NCBI RefSeq assembly: GCF_004168625.1
Contig: NZ_SDWW01000030.1
Coordinates: 1 to 54,454, forward strand
Direction: 5' to 3'
DNA length: 54,454 nucleotides
From: Pengzhenrongella frigida
Lineage (GTDB): Bacteria > Actinomycetota > Actinomycetes > Actinomycetales > Cellulomonadaceae
The notes beneath the pieces are model-generated. The model was given only the letters and a program-made list of their open reading frames with translations. It searched no databases and was not told where the DNA came from. This document shows, in pieces, positions 17,116 through 29,400 of the stretch. Positions within the stretch are counted from its first letter, which is position 1; each line of letters begins with the position of its first letter. The position numbers and the translations under genes are program-made.

Positions 17116-18246
17116 GTGTTTCTTGCACTGCGCGAACTTGCCTTCGCGCGCACCCGCTTCGGCCTGATGGCCGCCGTCATCGCCATGATCGCCGTGCTGA
17201 TGGTGCTGCTCTCCGGCCTGTCCTCCGGGCTCGTCGTCGACGGTGTCTCCGGCCTCATGCGCAGCCCGATCGGCGCTGTCGCGTTCTCCGAGGGAACGAA
17301 GACCGACTCGGCATTCACCCGCTCCGAGGTGACCAGGGCCCAGTCGGACACCTGGGCGGCTCAGGGCGACGTCGCCGACGCCGAGCTACTCGGCACCTCG
17401 ATCGTCAACGCCAAGAACGGCGACGGGAGCCCCCTGGACCTCACGTTGTTCGGCGTCGAGCCCGACGGGTTCGTGACACCGGCAGCGGCTCAAGGCCGCG
17501 AGATCGCCGGCCCCGGCGAAGCCGTGCTCAGCTCGTCCGCGCGTGACGAGGGTGTCGCGCTCGGCGATGTCATCACTCTGAGCCGCCTCGGGACCACGCT
17601 CACGGTGGTCGGCTTCACCGCCGATCAGCGGACCTTCGGCCACGTCGACGTCGCGTTCATCCCCCTGACCACGTGGCAGGAGGTGCACGCCGGAGCAATG
17701 GCCGGCGAGCAGCCCAGCCCTGAGGCGTACGACGTCGCGAGCGTCGTGGCCCTGCGTGGGATCGACGGCCGGACCCCGGACCTCGCCGCGGGTGACACCG
17801 CGGCGCACACGTCCGCGCGCACCATCAAGGCCGCGTTCGACTCGTCGCCCGGCTATGCGGCCGAGCTCATGACCATGCAGCTGATCAAGGCCTTCCTGTA
17901 CGCCATCTCCGCGCTCGTCGTGGGAGCGTTCTTCACCCTCTGGACGGTCCAACGGACCCGAGAGCTCGCCGTGATGCGCGCCATGGGAGCCTCGACGCGC
18001 TTCCTGCTCACGGATGGCGTGCTTCAGGCCGCGATCCTGCTGGTGGGCGCCCTGGCAGTGGGCATGGGCGTCGGCCTCGCCTTCGGCGGTCTTCTGCAGG
18101 GCACCGGCATCCCGTTCGCCCTGGCAACTGGTCCCATCCTGGCCGGCGGGGCGCTGCTGCTCGGGCTCGGCCTGGCCGGTGCCGCCGTCGCAACCGCTCG
18201 CATCGCCTCCATCGACCCTGTGACCGCGCTGGGAGAGAACCGATGA
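17116..18246 (+). CDS. ABC transporter permease (FtsX/MacB-like)
   Basis: The 376-residue protein has one N-terminal membrane helix (residues 17-38), a large outside domain to about residue 245, then three more helices. The C-terminal part has TVQRTRELAVMRAMGAS, the FtsX-domain signature, and ends IDPVTALGENR, typical of DevC/MacB-like permeases. Such exporters move lipids, peptides or drugs; the substrate is not shown. The GTG start follows GGAGGT. The stop overlaps the ATPase start by four bases. A TetR-type operator lies in the promoter. Confidence 0.92.
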   Translation: MFLALRELAFARTRFGLMAAVIAMIAVLMVLLSGLSSGLVVDGVSGLMRSPIGAVAFSEGTKTDSAFTRSEVTRAQSDTWAAQGDVADAELLGTSIVNAKNGDGSPLDLTLFGVEPDGFVTPAAAQGREIAGPGEAVLSSSARDEGVALGDVITLSRLGTTLTVVGFTADQRTFGHVDVAFIPLTTWQEVHAGAMAGEQPSPEAYDVASVVALRGIDGRTPDLAAGDTAAHTSARTIKAAFDSSPGYAAELMTMQLIKAFLYAISALVVGAFFTLWTVQRTRELAVMRAMGASTRFLLTDGVLQAAILLVGALAVGMGVGLAFGGLLQGTGIPFALATGPILAGGALLLGLGLAGAAVATARIASIDPVTALGENR

Positions 18247-18938
18247 CCACCACCGCACCGAGCACCCGCACTCGCACCGGCCTGAAGCTCACCGACGTCA
18301 CCCTGACCTTCGGCGACGGTGACGACCAGGTCACCGCCCTCGACCACGTCGACCTCACCGTCGTCCCGGGCGAGCTGATCGCGATCGTCGGGCCCTCCGG
18401 CGCCGGCAAGTCCAGCCTGCTCGCCGTCGCGGGCGGCCTGGCCCGGCCCACGTCCGGGTCGGTCGTCGTGGTCGACACCGACTTGATCGGGTTGTCGTCG
18501 CGAGCACTGGCGGCGTTCCGACGCGACCATCTCGGCTTCGTGTTCCAGTCCGGGAACCTCGTCCCTGCGCTCACAGCACTCGACCAGCTCCGCCTGGTCG
18601 AGAAGATCACGGGTCGGCGCGCGACCACGCCGCCGGAGGAGCTTCTCCGGGCCGTCGGGATGGACCAGCACGCCGGCCGTCGGCCGGGGCGCCTGTCCGG
18701 TGGCGAGCGTCAGCGGGTCGGGATCGCCCGGGCCCTGGTCGCCTCCCCGTCGGTGCTCCTGGTCGACGAGCCGACGGCGGCCCTGGACCGGCGTCGCAGC
18801 CACGAGATCGTCGAGGTGCTCGCCTTCCAGACGCACGAGTTCTCCGTGGCGACCGTCATGGTCACGCACGACCACGACGTGCTCGAGCACTGCGACCGTG
18901 TCCTCGAGATGATCGACGGCCGACTCCGTCCGCTCTGA
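18243..18938 (+). CDS. ABC transporter ATP-binding protein (MacB/LolD-like)
   Basis: The 231-residue ATPase has Walker A GPSGAGKSS, the Q-loop FVFQSGNLVP, signature LSGGERQRVGIARAL, Walker B VLLVDEPTAALD and H-loop MVTHDHD. All key residues are intact. It partners the preceding permease (ATGA overlap). The short Q-loop to signature distance is typical of the lipoprotein/antibiotic exporter class. A perfect hairpin follows the stop. Confidence 0.95.
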   Translation: MTTTAPSTRTRTGLKLTDVTLTFGDGDDQVTALDHVDLTVVPGELIAIVGPSGAGKSSLLAVAGGLARPTSGSVVVVDTDLIGLSSRALAAFRRDHLGFVFQSGNLVPALTALDQLRLVEKITGRRATTPPEELLRAVGMDQHAGRRPGRLSGGERQRVGIARALVASPSVLLVDEPTAALDRRRSHEIVEVLAFQTHEFSVATVMVTHDHDVLEHCDRVLEMIDGRLRPL

Positions 18939-18948
18939 GTCGCGCACC

Positions 18949-18980
18949 GTCCGGCGCTCGGCGTAGGCCGAGCGCCGGAC
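18949..18980. terminator. Bidirectional terminator between ABC gene and tetR
   Basis: A 14-bp perfect stem (18949-18962 and 18967-18980) with the loop GTAG separates two convergent genes. Confidence 0.8.
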
Positions 18981-18990
18981 CTTGGCGGCG

Positions 18991-19578
18991 TCAGCCGCGC
19001 TCGACCGCCCGCAGGTATGCGTCCAGGAGGGACGCGGCCGCGGCATAGGCCCGCTCCAGGTCGCCGTCCTGCTCCACCCGGCGCGACGCAGCGTGCACAA
19101 GGGCGTTGATCAGCTCGCTCGTGGTCTCCGGGTCCGGAACGCCGATCTCGACGAGGGCGTCGACCACGGGCAGCAGGAGCCGGTCGTGGAACTCGTGCGA
19201 CCGCCGGGCCAGGTCCTCCGTGGGAGCCACGACCGCGAGCGTGCGGGCCAGGGCGTGCTCGCCGTCTGCCACGAGCTCCAAGTTGGCCCGCAGGAACGCC
19301 AGCACCCGGGCACGGGGTCCGTCTGCCGAGGCCGCCGCGGCGTCAAGGCGCTGCTGCCATCGCGGGAACGAGTCCGCGACGACTCCTGCCAGCAGGTCCT
19401 CGCGCGACGTGTAGTACTGGTACACGCTCGACCGAGAGAGCCCGGCCAGCGCACCGACCTCGGCGAGAGACGGCATCTTGTCCGGCCGCGCCGTGAGCAG
19501 ACCTCGGGCCGCCTCCAGCAGCGCATGCTCCCGCGCGGCCCTGTGCTGGGCCACGGTCGGGGCATCGATCCGGGGCAC
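18991..19578 (-). CDS. TetR/AcrR family transcriptional regulator
   Basis: The 195-residue protein has the N-terminal HTH SLAEVGALAGLSRSSVYQYY followed by a helical ligand domain. The GTG at 19578 (reading PRIDAPTVAQHR after the start) is chosen because GAAGGTGG lies just upstream; earlier in-frame codons give an Arg-rich non-conserved stretch. It converges with the ABC exporter operon and probably represses it through the tandem palindromes near 17060. No similar palindrome was seen before tetR itself. Confidence 0.9.
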   Translation of the reverse strand: MPRIDAPTVAQHRAAREHALLEAARGLLTARPDKMPSLAEVGALAGLSRSSVYQYYTSREDLLAGVVADSFPRWQQRLDAAAASADGPRARVLAFLRANLELVADGEHALARTLAVVAPTEDLARRSHEFHDRLLLPVVDALVEIGVPDPETTSELINALVHAASRRVEQDGDLERAYAAAASLLDAYLRAVERG

Positions 19579-19722
19579 GATCCACCTTCTCAGTCGACGG
19601 GAGCGGCGGCCTCGCGGGACCGCACAGCGCACCCGAACGGGCGCCTGCGCAGGATGCCACACCGCCGCCGCGCCCGTCCCGTCGACGGCCAACGCCCCAT
19701 CGACCGCGTCAGGTCACTACAT

Positions 19723-20058
19723 CTAGTGGGGTGGATCCGCCGGTTCGCCGGCAACGATGAGCAGGTCGTACCACGACTCGATGTCGGGACGACGCCGCAG
19801 CAGTGCGCGTCGTTCCCGTTCGGTCATCCCGCCCCACACGCCGAACTCGACGCGGTTGTCGAGGGCGTCCGAGAGACACTCGAGCCGCACCTTGCATCCC
19901 ATGCATACTGCCCGTGCCGAGCGCTGCGCAGCCCCCTGCACGAACAGCTCATCCGGCGCGAGATTCAAACACGCGCCACTCGCTGTCCAATTTTTGTCCT
20001 GCAACACTGCACGCACATCGGCCCCCTTTGCCCCCGTGAACGCCTTATGATCCCCCAT
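19723..20058 (-). CDS. WhiB family Fe-S regulator, WhiB4-like
   Basis: The 111-residue protein has the four cluster-binding cysteines (Cys30, Cys52, Cys55, Cys61, the last three spaced CX2CX5C) and the GVWGGMTERERRALL turn and basic C-terminus that bind DNA or sigma factor. DELFVQGAAQR and DNRVEFGVWGG resemble the mycobacterial WhiB4 (Rv3681c) more than other WhiB types. It is divergent from the ponA2-like gene, the same arrangement as Rv3681c-Rv3682. WhiB4 responds to redox stress in mycobacteria; that role here is inference. Confidence 0.93.
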   Translation of the reverse strand: MGDHKAFTGAKGADVRAVLQDKNWTASGACLNLAPDELFVQGAAQRSARAVCMGCKVRLECLSDALDNRVEFGVWGGMTERERRALLRRRPDIESWYDLLIVAGEPADPPH

Positions 20059-20211
20059 CAGTCGGCCTGGACGCTAGACCTACTCGAAGATTGGTACGCC
20101 AAATGGGCGATCGTGTCCCGTTTGGGTGAATCGCCACCCGGTCCCGGCCCGCGCTGTGACGCCCTGCCGCCGCTCCAGGGGAGTTCCGGATACCGGGCGT
20201 ACCCCCTCCCG

Positions 20212-20217
20212 TACTCT
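20212..20217 (+). promoter_or_regulatory. Leaderless-type -10 (TACTCT) for the PBP gene
   Basis: TACTCT ends seven bases before the ATG at 20225; an AGGA four to seven bases before the ATG is too close to serve well. Confidence 0.5.
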
Positions 20218-20224
20218 AGGAACC

Positions 20225-22645
20225 ATGGTTTCTCCTGCCCGTGCTCGTGGCCGCCAGGTCAACCTGGTCCAAGCGCTCGCTCTCCTCATCGCGTTCTTGC
20301 TCATCGCCGGCATCGGCGGAGTGCTGACGGCCGGCCTCGTGATGCCCGCCGTCGCGGGCGCGAGCGTGTTCGCCGACGCCACCACGGAGGTCTTCACCGA
20401 CCTGCCGACGGTGCTCGAGGAGCTGCCGCTGTCGCAGAAGTCGACGGTGCTCGCCAACGACGGCGTCACGGTGCTGGCGACGTTCTACGACGAGAACCGC
20501 AACGTGGTCCCGCTCGACCGGATCGCACCCGTGATGCAGGCCGCCGTCGTGGCCACGGAGGACAAGCGCTTCTACGAGCACGGTGGCATCGACCCGACCG
20601 GCATGCTCCGCGCGGCCGCGAAGAACACCCTGACCGACGAGCTCGAAGGGGCCTCCACCCTCACCCAGCAGTACGTGAAGAACGTGCTCATCGAGGCCGC
20701 CGCGCGCAACGACGACGCCGCGGGGGTCGAGGCGGCCCGCGAGACCGACAGCACCGCCGGGATCAGCCGCAAGCTGCGCGAGGCGAAGCTCGCCATCGCG
20801 CTCGAGCAGAAGTACACCAAGGACGAGATCCTCGGGCGCTACCTGAACATCGCGCAGTTCGGCGCCTCGGTCTACGGGGTCGAGGCCGCCGCCCAGCTCT
20901 ACTTCACCAAGTCCGCCGCGGACCTCAACTACCTCGAGGCCGCCACCCTCGCCGCGGTCACCAAGAGCCCGACCCGCTACGACCCGGTCGTCAACCCGGA
21001 GCTCTCCCAGGGCCGCCGGAACGTCGTCCTCGGGCTCATGCTGGGCCAGAAGATCATCACCCAGGCCGAGTACGACGCCGGCATCCTCGTGCCGGTCGCC
21101 AACGTGGCCGACGGCGGCTACCTCAACATCCAGGCCACGGGCCTCGGGTGCATGGCCGCGAACGCCGTCGCCAGCTCGGGCTTCTTCTGCGACTACGTCA
21201 CCAAGGTGATCGCCAGCGACGCCGCGTTCGGCACCGATGCCGAAGCGCGCCAGAAGCTGCTCTACCGCGGCGGCCTGACCATCACCACGACCCTCGACCC
21301 GCGGATGCAGCAGATCGCGGACGACCAGGTCAAGGCCGGCATCCCGGTCGAGGACCCGTCCGGGGTCGCCTCCGCGATCTCCGTGGTCGAGCCCGGCACC
21401 GGCAAGATCGTCGCGATGGCCCAGAACCGGATCTTCAACCCCACCACCTCCGCCGGGCCGCGAGAGACGTCGGTCAACTACAACACCGACAGTGCGTACG
21501 GCTCGTCGAAGGGATTTCCGCCCGGCTCGACGTTCAAGCCGTTCACGCTGGTGCAGTGGCTGAAAGAGGGCCACAGCCTCAACGAGGTCATCGACGCGAC
21601 GAAGATGAGCTACCCGATGAGCGAGTTCAACTCGCCGTCGTGCCCGAACAAGTTCGTCGGCACGTACCCGTTCGGCAATGCTGAGGGCGGCAAGGGCGTG
21701 ATGACCGTGGTCGAGGCCACGAAGAAGTCCGTCAACTCCGCGTACATCAAGATGGCGAGCGAGGTCGACCTGTGCGCGATCTTCACGACCGCGAAGTCCC
21801 TCGGGGTCCACAGCCCTGACGGCACGGACTACAAGGCCTATCCCGCCAACGTGATCGGGAGCGACTCGATCGCGCCGCTCACCATGGCCGCTGCGTTCGC
21901 CTCGTTCGCGGCGAACGGCACCTTCTGCGAACCGATCGCGATCATCAAGGTGGTCGACACGACCGGAGCCGAGCTTCCGGTCCCCGCGAGCAACTGCCGC
22001 GAGGCGCTCGAACCGCGCATCGCGGCGGCCGTCACCTCCGGCCTGAGCCACGTGTTCGAGGGCACGGGCAAGGACGTCGGCGCCCTCGACCGGCCCTCCG
22101 CGGGCAAGACCGGTACCAGCTCGCACAACGAGCACACCTGGTTCGTCGGCTACACCCCGCAGCTCGCCACGGCCGTCTGGGTCGGCTTCGCCGAGGGGCT
22201 CATCCCGGTCCAGAACATGACCGTCAACGGCACGTACATCCGAAACGCCTACGGCTCCACCCTCGCCGGTCCGACCTGGAAGCGGTTCATGAATGCCGCG
22301 AGCGAGGGCATGCCCGTCGTGGACTTCCCCGCCGCGGGCACCAACGAGGTCGACGGCGTCAAGGTCGGAATCCCGAACGTGGCCGGCAAGTCCGAGGCGG
22401 ACGCGCGGGCGATCCTGCGCAACGCTGGCTTCAACGTCAACACCTCCCCCGACCAGGTTCCGTCGACCGCACCCGCCGGCACCGTGGCCTCCACGACGCC
22501 GGGCTCCGGCGCCCGGGTGGCCAAGGGCTCGGTGGTGACGCTCGTGCTCTCGAACGGCCAGCCGCCGGCGGCCGCTCCGGCCGACCCCGCTGCCGATCCC
22601 AACACGCAGGGCAACAACGGCAAAGACCCCAAGAAGGACGGCTGA
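20225..22645 (+). CDS. ponA2: Bifunctional penicillin-binding protein (PonA2-like) with PASTA domain
   Basis: The 806-residue class A PBP builds peptidoglycan. One N-terminal membrane helix (residues 15-42) is followed by a GT51 glycosyltransferase domain with ATEDKRFYEHGGID (catalytic Glu) and GASTLTQQYVKN. The transpeptidase domain has the nucleophile Ser435 in GSTFKPF, then SVNSAY and KTGTS. A single PASTA domain (residues about 715-780) and a Pro/Ala/Asp tail close the protein. Layout matches mycobacterial PonA2. The ATG at 20225 is preceded by a leaderless-type hexamer; upstream in-frame starts give an Arg/Pro-rich stretch. Confidence 0.95.
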   Translation: MVSPARARGRQVNLVQALALLIAFLLIAGIGGVLTAGLVMPAVAGASVFADATTEVFTDLPTVLEELPLSQKSTVLANDGVTVLATFYDENRNVVPLDRIAPVMQAAVVATEDKRFYEHGGIDPTGMLRAAAKNTLTDELEGASTLTQQYVKNVLIEAAARNDDAAGVEAARETDSTAGISRKLREAKLAIALEQKYTKDEILGRYLNIAQFGASVYGVEAAAQLYFTKSAADLNYLEAATLAAVTKSPTRYDPVVNPELSQGRRNVVLGLMLGQKIITQAEYDAGILVPVANVADGGYLNIQATGLGCMAANAVASSGFFCDYVTKVIASDAAFGTDAEARQKLLYRGGLTITTTLDPRMQQIADDQVKAGIPVEDPSGVASAISVVEPGTGKIVAMAQNRIFNPTTSAGPRETSVNYNTDSAYGSSKGFPPGSTFKPFTLVQWLKEGHSLNEVIDATKMSYPMSEFNSPSCPNKFVGTYPFGNAEGGKGVMTVVEATKKSVNSAYIKMASEVDLCAIFTTAKSLGVHSPDGTDYKAYPANVIGSDSIAPLTMAAAFASFAANGTFCEPIAIIKVVDTTGAELPVPASNCREALEPRIAAAVTSGLSHVFEGTGKDVGALDRPSAGKTGTSSHNEHTWFVGYTPQLATAVWVGFAEGLIPVQNMTVNGTYIRNAYGSTLAGPTWKRFMNAASEGMPVVDFPAAGTNEVDGVKVGIPNVAGKSEADARAILRNAGFNVNTSPDQVPSTAPAGTVASTTPGSGARVAKGSVVTLVLSNGQPPAAAPADPAADPNTQGNNGKDPKKDG

Positions 22646-22653
22646 GCGCGCGC

Positions 22654-23628
22654 ATGTCCTCGCGCCTGCTGACGGCCGCCGGAACCCTCGCCGCGGCCGG
22701 CGTCGCCGCGTTCGCGTGGGCGAGCCTCGTCGAGGTCCGCTGGTACGCGCTGCGCGAGGTCACCGTCCCGGTGCTGCCCCCGGGACAGGACCCGCTGCGG
22801 GTGCTGCACCTCTCGGACCTGCACCTGGTGCCCTCGCAGCGGCGCAAGATCGACTGGGTGCGCGACCTCGCCACGTTGCGTCCTGACCTCGTCATCGACA
22901 CCGGTGACAACATGGCCCACCCGGACGCCCTCGCGCCCCTGCTGCACGCGCTCGAGCCCCTCCTGGACACCCCTGGGGCGTTCGTCATGGGCTCGAACGA
23001 CTACTACGCGCCGTCGGCCAAGAACCCGGCGCGCTACCTGCTGCCGGACGCGCGCCGCGAGAGCCTCCCCGCGGGCGAGCTCCCGGCAGGCGAGCTCGCC
23101 ACCGCCCTGTGCGCCGCGGGGTGGCGGGACCTCGACAACCGCCGCGACACGCTGGTCGCGGGCGGTCGTCGGCTCGCGCTGGTCGGTGTCGACGACCCGC
23201 ACCTCGATCGGGACGCGTTCCCGCCACCTCTCGATCCTCCTTTCGACGGCCCCGACCGGCCCGACGGCGACCACCTGCCCGACGACGCGTCGCCGTCGGG
23301 CGTCGATCTGCGGATCGGCGTGGCGCACGCGCCCTACCGGCGGATCCTGGACGAGATGCAGGCCGACGGCGCCGAGCTGATCCTCGCCGGCCACACCCAC
23401 GGTGGGCAGCTGGCGGTGCCGTTCTACGGCGCGCTGGTGACGAACTGCGATCTGGACACCCGGCGGGCCAAGGGCCTGCACGGCTGGCCGGGCGCGCGAC
23501 CCGACGAGCCCGGCGGCGCCGACTCGACCTGGATGCACGTCTCCGCGGGCCTCGGCACCTCGCCGTACGCCCCCGTGCGGTTCGCCTGCCGGCCCGAGGC
23601 GACGCTCCTGACCCTGGTCGCCCGCTAG
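22654..23628 (+). CDS. Metallophosphoesterase (calcineurin-like), membrane-anchored
   Basis: The 324-residue protein starts with a hydrophobic segment (residues 5-25) that could anchor it. The metal-binding motifs are HLSDLHLVP, VIDTGDNMAH, GSNDYYAP (in place of the usual GNHD) and LAGHTHGGQ. It lies eight bases after the PBP gene, as in Rv3682-Rv3683. It resembles YkuE/UDP-diacylglucosamine-type phosphoesterases. A Pro/Asp-rich insertion lies near residues 190-215. Substrate unknown; a cell-envelope role is plausible from context. Confidence 0.9.
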   Translation: MSSRLLTAAGTLAAAGVAAFAWASLVEVRWYALREVTVPVLPPGQDPLRVLHLSDLHLVPSQRRKIDWVRDLATLRPDLVIDTGDNMAHPDALAPLLHALEPLLDTPGAFVMGSNDYYAPSAKNPARYLLPDARRESLPAGELPAGELATALCAAGWRDLDNRRDTLVAGGRRLALVGVDDPHLDRDAFPPPLDPPFDGPDRPDGDHLPDDASPSGVDLRIGVAHAPYRRILDEMQADGAELILAGHTHGGQLAVPFYGALVTNCDLDTRRAKGLHGWPGARPDEPGGADSTWMHVSAGLGTSPYAPVRFACRPEATLLTLVAR

Positions 23629-23689
23629 GCCCAGATCGCGGCCCGTTTCCTACCATCCCCTTCCGTCGGCTATCCTTACGGCGCTTCAT

Positions 23690-23763
<74 letters not shown>

Positions 23764-23770
23764 CGAGCGG

Positions 23771-23811
23771 AAGGGCCTCTGGCCAGCGGAAACGCTAGGT
23801 CAGGGGCCCTT
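23771..23811 (+). terminator. Terminator of tRNA-Pro
   Basis: An 11-bp stem (23771-23781 with 23801-23811, one G-U pair) is topped by an inner AGCG-GAAA-CGCT hairpin with a GNRA loop and followed by TTT. It may also stop gdhA transcription from the other side. Confidence 0.8.
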
Positions 23812-23868
23812 TCTCCGTCTTCGGGCCGGCCACCGGCTCCAGTGACCGGCCCGTTCTCGCAGAACGCG

Positions 23869-25257
<1,389 letters not shown>

Positions 25258-25383
25258 TCACGCACGGCTGCCTGAGCCACCCACTGTGCCACCGGCCGGC
25301 GCGGGTCCCGGCGCCGCCCCGGGCTGGTCCCTGCTGGTCCCTGCTGGCCCCCTGCCGGTCCTGGCTGCGGCGATTCGCGCGCG

Positions 25384-25389
25384 TAGGCT
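25384..25389 (+). promoter_or_regulatory. Leaderless-type -10 (TAGGCT) for the NUDIX gene
   Basis: TAGGCT ends seven bases before the ATG at 25397. Confidence 0.6.
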
Positions 25390-25396
25390 CGCGGGC

Positions 25397-25888
25397 ATGC
25401 CGATTCCCGACTTCGTCGTCCAGCTGCGCAGGAGCGTCGGCACCGATCTGCTGTGGATGCCGGGGGTCAGCGCGGTCGTCGTGCACGACGACGGTCGGCT
25501 GCTGCTGGGGCGCCGTTCGGACAACGGGCTGTGGGCCGTGGTCAGCGGGATCCTCGAGCCCGGTGAGCAGCCGGCGATCGCCGCGGTGCGCGAGGTGCTC
25601 GAGGAGACCGGGATCGTCGCGGTCGTCGAGGGCCTGGCGTCCGTCTCGTCGGACCCGGAGACCGTGGAGTACGAGAACGGCGACCGCGCGCAGTACCTCG
25701 ACCTGACGTTCCTGTGCCGTGCGGAGGGCGCGGGCGATCCCTGGGTGGGCGACGACGAGTCGACCGCCGTCGGCTGGTTCGCGCCCGACGCGCTGCCCGA
25801 CACGCTGATGGCGTCGTCCCGCACCCGGATCGCCCACGCCCTGACCTACCGCACGAACCCCCAGAACGGCCCCTGGTTCGCGCGCTGA
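25397..25888 (+). CDS. NUDIX hydrolase
   Basis: The 163-residue enzyme contains a full Nudix box, G-x5-E-x7-REVLEETGI, near residues 53-75, with the metal-binding Glu residues intact. The opening FVVQLRRSVGTDLLWMPGVSAVVVHDDGRLLLGRR is shared by an actinobacterial family related to ADP-ribose or nucleoside-diphosphate hydrolases. Substrate is unknown. It appears leaderless and converges with asd, with only four bases between the stops. Confidence 0.93.
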   Translation: MPIPDFVVQLRRSVGTDLLWMPGVSAVVVHDDGRLLLGRRSDNGLWAVVSGILEPGEQPAIAAVREVLEETGIVAVVEGLASVSSDPETVEYENGDRAQYLDLTFLCRAEGAGDPWVGDDESTAVGWFAPDALPDTLMASSRTRIAHALTYRTNPQNGPWFAR

Positions 25889-25892
25889 CCCC

Positions 25893-28240
<2,348 letters not shown>

Positions 28241-28281
28241 GGGACTAGCTCCGGATTCCATCGGTCGGTCGGGTCCGGCGA

Positions 28282-28287
28282 TTCTAG
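28282..28287 (-). promoter_or_regulatory. Possible -10 (TAGAAT) for lysC-asd
   Basis: TAGAAT on the minus strand lies about 41 bases before the lysC GTG. No confident -35 was found. Confidence 0.35.
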
Positions 28288-28375
28288 AACGGTCCACCCT
28301 TCGGACGCCCGTCCGCTCACATACCGGACCCGCACGCCCCTTCTCCGAACCCACCCCGACCCTGGCCAGCACGCC

Positions 28376-28433
28376 CGAGTGCGGGCGATCTGCTGCTGCC
28401 GCGCGGATTCCAGGGACCGTTAGCCCGCACTCG
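28376..28433 (-). terminator. Inverted repeat downstream of the TauE gene
   Basis: CGAGTGCGGGC (28376-28386) is repeated inverted at 28423-28433, 36 bases apart. It lies between the TauE stop and lysC. Next to it, 28440-28500 holds imperfect direct repeats of GGGTCCGGGCGGGTGG. No gene is seen in 28241-28514. Confidence 0.4.
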
Positions 28434-28514
28434 ACGGAATCGGACGGGCGGGTTGGGGGTCCGGGCGGGTGGGGGGTCCGGGCGGGTGGGCCGGAGCGGA
28501 GTGGCTGGGGGCGG

Positions 28515-29297
28515 TCAGGTGAGGATGTCCCAGGCGAGGCGCAGGATCAGGGCGCCCACGACTGCGACGAACACGATCCGGACGAACGCGCTGCCGCGGG
28601 CGACGGCCATCCGCGCCCCGAGGTAGGACCCGGCGATGTTGGCCACGCCGATCACCAGCCCGAGCTTCCACATCGTGACGCCCTGCACCGAGAACACGAT
28701 CAGCGCGCCCAGGTTCGTCGCGGCGTTGACGATCTTCGCGTTCGCGGACGCCTCGAGGAACGCGTAGCCCAGCACCGCGACCAGCGCGATCACCAGGAAC
28801 GTGCCGGTGCCCGGGCCGAGCAGCCCGTCGTAGAACCCGATCGTGGTGCCGAGCGCGAGCGCGACGACGAGGTGACGCCGGCCCGTCCAGCGCAGGTCGG
28901 TCGCCCGTCCCACGCTCGGGCGCGCGACGGTGTACACCGCGACCAGCACCAGCGCGACCAGGATCACCGGCCGGAACACCCCGGGCGGCAGCGCACTCGC
29001 CAGGCCCGCCCCACCGGCGGCGCCCCCGAGCGCGGCGAGCGCCATCGGCCCGGCCGTGCGCAGGTCGGGCTGCACCAACCGGTAGTACGTCGCCGCGCTC
29101 ACCGACGTGCCCATGATCCCGGCGAGCTTGTTGGTCGCGAGCGCCGAGACGGGACTCATCCCGGGCACGAGGAGCAGTGCGGGCAGCTGGATCAGCCCGC
29201 CCCCGCCGACGACGGCGTCCACCCAGCCCGCGAGGAAGCCGGCCAGCACGAGCAGCGCAACCGTGCCCGCGGCGAGCTCCAGGCCGCCGGCCGTCAT
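28515..29297 (-). CDS. TauE/SafE family sulfite exporter-type permease
   Basis: The 260-residue protein has about eight membrane helices. The family marks [21 protein letters not shown] near the N-terminus, [11 protein letters not shown] and [15 protein letters not shown] in the second half are present. Such proteins move small sulfur-containing or organic anions; the substrate is not shown. ATG at 29297 is used, but a GTG 16 codons upstream (29345) is possible. It is divergent from the ABC transporter at 29401. Confidence 0.9.
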   Translation of the reverse strand: MTAGGLELAAGTVALLVLAGFLAGWVDAVVGGGGLIQLPALLLVPGMSPVSALATNKLAGIMGTSVSAATYYRLVQPDLRTAGPMALAALGGAAGGAGLASALPPGVFRPVILVALVLVAVYTVARPSVGRATDLRWTGRRHLVVALALGTTIGFYDGLLGPGTGTFLVIALVAVLGYAFLEASANAKIVNAATNLGALIVFSVQGVTMWKLGLVIGVANIAGSYLGARMAVARGSAFVRIVFVAVVGALILRLAWDILT

Positions 29298-29388
29298 GCG
29301 GCGGCGCGGGGAGGGAGGCGGAGGTGCACGGCGCTGGTCTATCACGGGTGCTGGGCGAGCCGGTTACCTGGCGCGACCCGCGCGCGCC

Positions 29389-29394
29389 TAGGTT
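29389..29394 (+). promoter_or_regulatory. Leaderless-type -10 (TAGGTT) for the ABC pair
   Basis: TAGGTT ends six bases before the ATG at 29401. Confidence 0.6.
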
Positions 29395-29400
29395 CGAGCC

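Noticed and set aside
20216-22135. 639-codon frame opposite the PBP gene
   Set aside because: Composition is typical of antisense frames in GC-rich genes; the plus-strand gene is certain.
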